Below, one piece after another: positions 9,731 to 10,358 of a DNA stretch of 10,358 nucleotides. The translations under genes were made by a program, and so were the position numbers. The DNA lies in contig CAIRNL010000326.1 in assembly GCA_903879975.1 (NCBI GenBank), positions 1 to 10,358 on the forward strand. Reading direction: 5' to 3'. Under the pieces are notes generated by a model. The model was given only the letters and a program-made list of their open reading frames with translations. It was not told the DNA's origin and did no database searches. The DNA comes from an uncultured Chloroflexota bacterium. GTDB lineage: Bacteria > Chloroflexota > Anaerolineae > Caldilineales > Caldilineaceae. How positions within the stretch are numbered: the stretch's first letter is position 1; each line of letters opens with the position of its first letter.

Positions 9731-9762
9731 GACTTCAATCCTCGTCTCGCATTCGATAGCCA

Positions 9763-9778
9763 ACGGGACGAATCCCGT
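9763..9778. other. Short hairpin in the cpsD-like/rmlA intergenic gap
   Basis: ACGGGA (9763-9768) pairs with TCCCGT (9773-9778) around CGAA. It lies in the 109-base gap between the CpsD-like stop and rmlA. No T-run follows on the minus strand, so it may be a processing or mRNA-stability hairpin rather than a terminator. I see no convincing promoter in this gap. Confidence 0.3.
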
Positions 9779-9839
9779 GTCGGAATGGAACTATTGAAAA
9801 CCGGCTGTCGCAGATCGACTCTCAGCGCCCGGCCCTTGC

Positions 9840-10358
9840 CTACTCCGCATTCAGCAGCACCGCACCCAACAGATTGGCCTGCACGCGTTCCAGGATGCCC
9901 TTGGCTCGCTGCGCCTGTTCTTTCTTCGTGCTGCCGCCGTTGACCAGCAGCACCACCCCGTCGGCCTGGCTCGCCCACAGCGCGGCGTCGGTGACGTCCA
10001 GCAGTGGCGGCGCATTGACCAGCACGTAGTCGGCCAGCTCCGTCAGTGCTGCCAGGCGCTCGCCTAGCCGTCTGGTGCTGAGCAGTGCCACCGGATTGCC
10101 GGCGTGCGGGCCTGCCGTGAGCACCTGCAGCCCCTCCACCGCACTCTTCTGCAAGGGGGGTGTCCCGCCACTCTCCAGCCACTGCGAAAGACCGGTGGCG
10201 TTCCCCAGCCCAAACAGTTCGTGCTGGCGTGGCCGGCGCAGATCGCCGTCGACGAGGATCACACGGTCGCCGGCCTGCGCCAGCACCACGGCCAGGTTGG
10301 CAATCGCCGCATCTTTGTCGGCGCTGTTGTCTGCGGCTGCCAGCAACACGCTGCGCAC
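9840..10358 (-). CDS. CpsD/CapB-type (BY-kinase-like) domain with degenerate nucleotide-binding motifs, partial
   Basis: The C-terminal 172 residues of a protein that continues beyond the window's right edge; a GTG at 10358 is in frame but need not be the start. The fold is that of the bacterial tyrosine-kinase/MinD-like ATPase domain found with Wzz chain-length regulators. Seen here: ANLAVVLAQAGDRVILVDGDLRRP (Walker A', Asp37 and Asp39 kept), GLSQWLESG, GLQVLTAGPHAGNPVALLS, and ADGVVLLVNGGSTKKEQAQR. Odd points: where the family has PGEGK[ST][ST], this protein has NSADKDA, losing the glycines and the Ser/Thr and keeping only Lys15. Walker B, normally (V/I)DTPP, is VNAPP with Asn115. The protein stops at LGAVLLNAE with no tyrosine-rich tail. 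It is probably not an active kinase and may be a structural or regulatory partner in polysaccharide export. It is first in the minus-strand run leading to rmlA and rmlB. Confidence 0.85.
   Translation of the reverse strand: MRSVLLAAADNSADKDAAIANLAVVLAQAGDRVILVDGDLRRPRQHELFGLGNATGLSQWLESGGTPPLQKSAVEGLQVLTAGPHAGNPVALLSTRRLGERLAALTELADYVLVNAPPLLDVTDAALWASQADGVVLLVNGGSTKKEQAQRAKGILERVQANLLGAVLLNAE

Overview
The window is GC-rich (low-60s % by eye) bacterial chromosome with tightly packed genes, most on the minus strand. Nothing fixes the taxon. A single-chain glycine decarboxylase, a long-form RmlA, and a dTDP-sugar operon beside a CpsD-type chain-length/kinase protein would fit Chloroflexota (Anaerolineae/Caldilinea-like) or another high-GC environmental lineage; this is a low-confidence guess. 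I see no tRNA, rRNA, CRISPR array, insertion sequence or other mobile-element signature.

Left part (1-1176): the last ~90 codons of an unrecognised plus-strand gene converge, across two back-to-back hairpins, on a minus-strand AAC(3)-family N-acetyltransferase. That gene lies 74 bases downstream of gcvP, with a terminator-like hairpin in the gap, so it is either a separate unit or receives limited read-through from gcvP.

Centre (1186-4616): a complete gcvP (P-protein of the glycine cleavage system) is preceded by a long, highly structured leader. The leader carries an extended -10 promoter element, a complete tandem glycine riboswitch (both aptamers, with the shared-linker P1), an intrinsic terminator directly after aptamer II, a further structured stretch, and a strong Shine-Dalgarno site. 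The logic is glycine sensing to control a glycine-degrading enzyme. gcvT and gcvH are not in the window.

Middle (4617-6756): a double-domain GNAT acetyltransferase (minus) is divergent from an EamA/DMT permease (plus) whose C-terminal ~70 residues are one-third histidine. The permease ends in a symmetric hairpin shared with the convergent rmlB.

Right part (6776-10358): a minus-strand surface-polysaccharide cluster, transcribed in the order CpsD-like protein, long-form RmlA, unrecognised protein with an arginine-rich tail, RmlB. RmlA and RmlB together make dTDP-4-keto-6-deoxyglucose. The CpsD-like protein has family-typical sequence throughout but has lost Walker A and Walker B residues and lacks a tyrosine-rich tail.

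Most notable points: the apparently ATPase-dead CpsD homologue, the unrecognised gene lodged between rmlA and rmlB, the glycine riboswitch whose second aptamer carries a large stem expansion and whose terminator does not overlap P1, and the His-rich permease tail.
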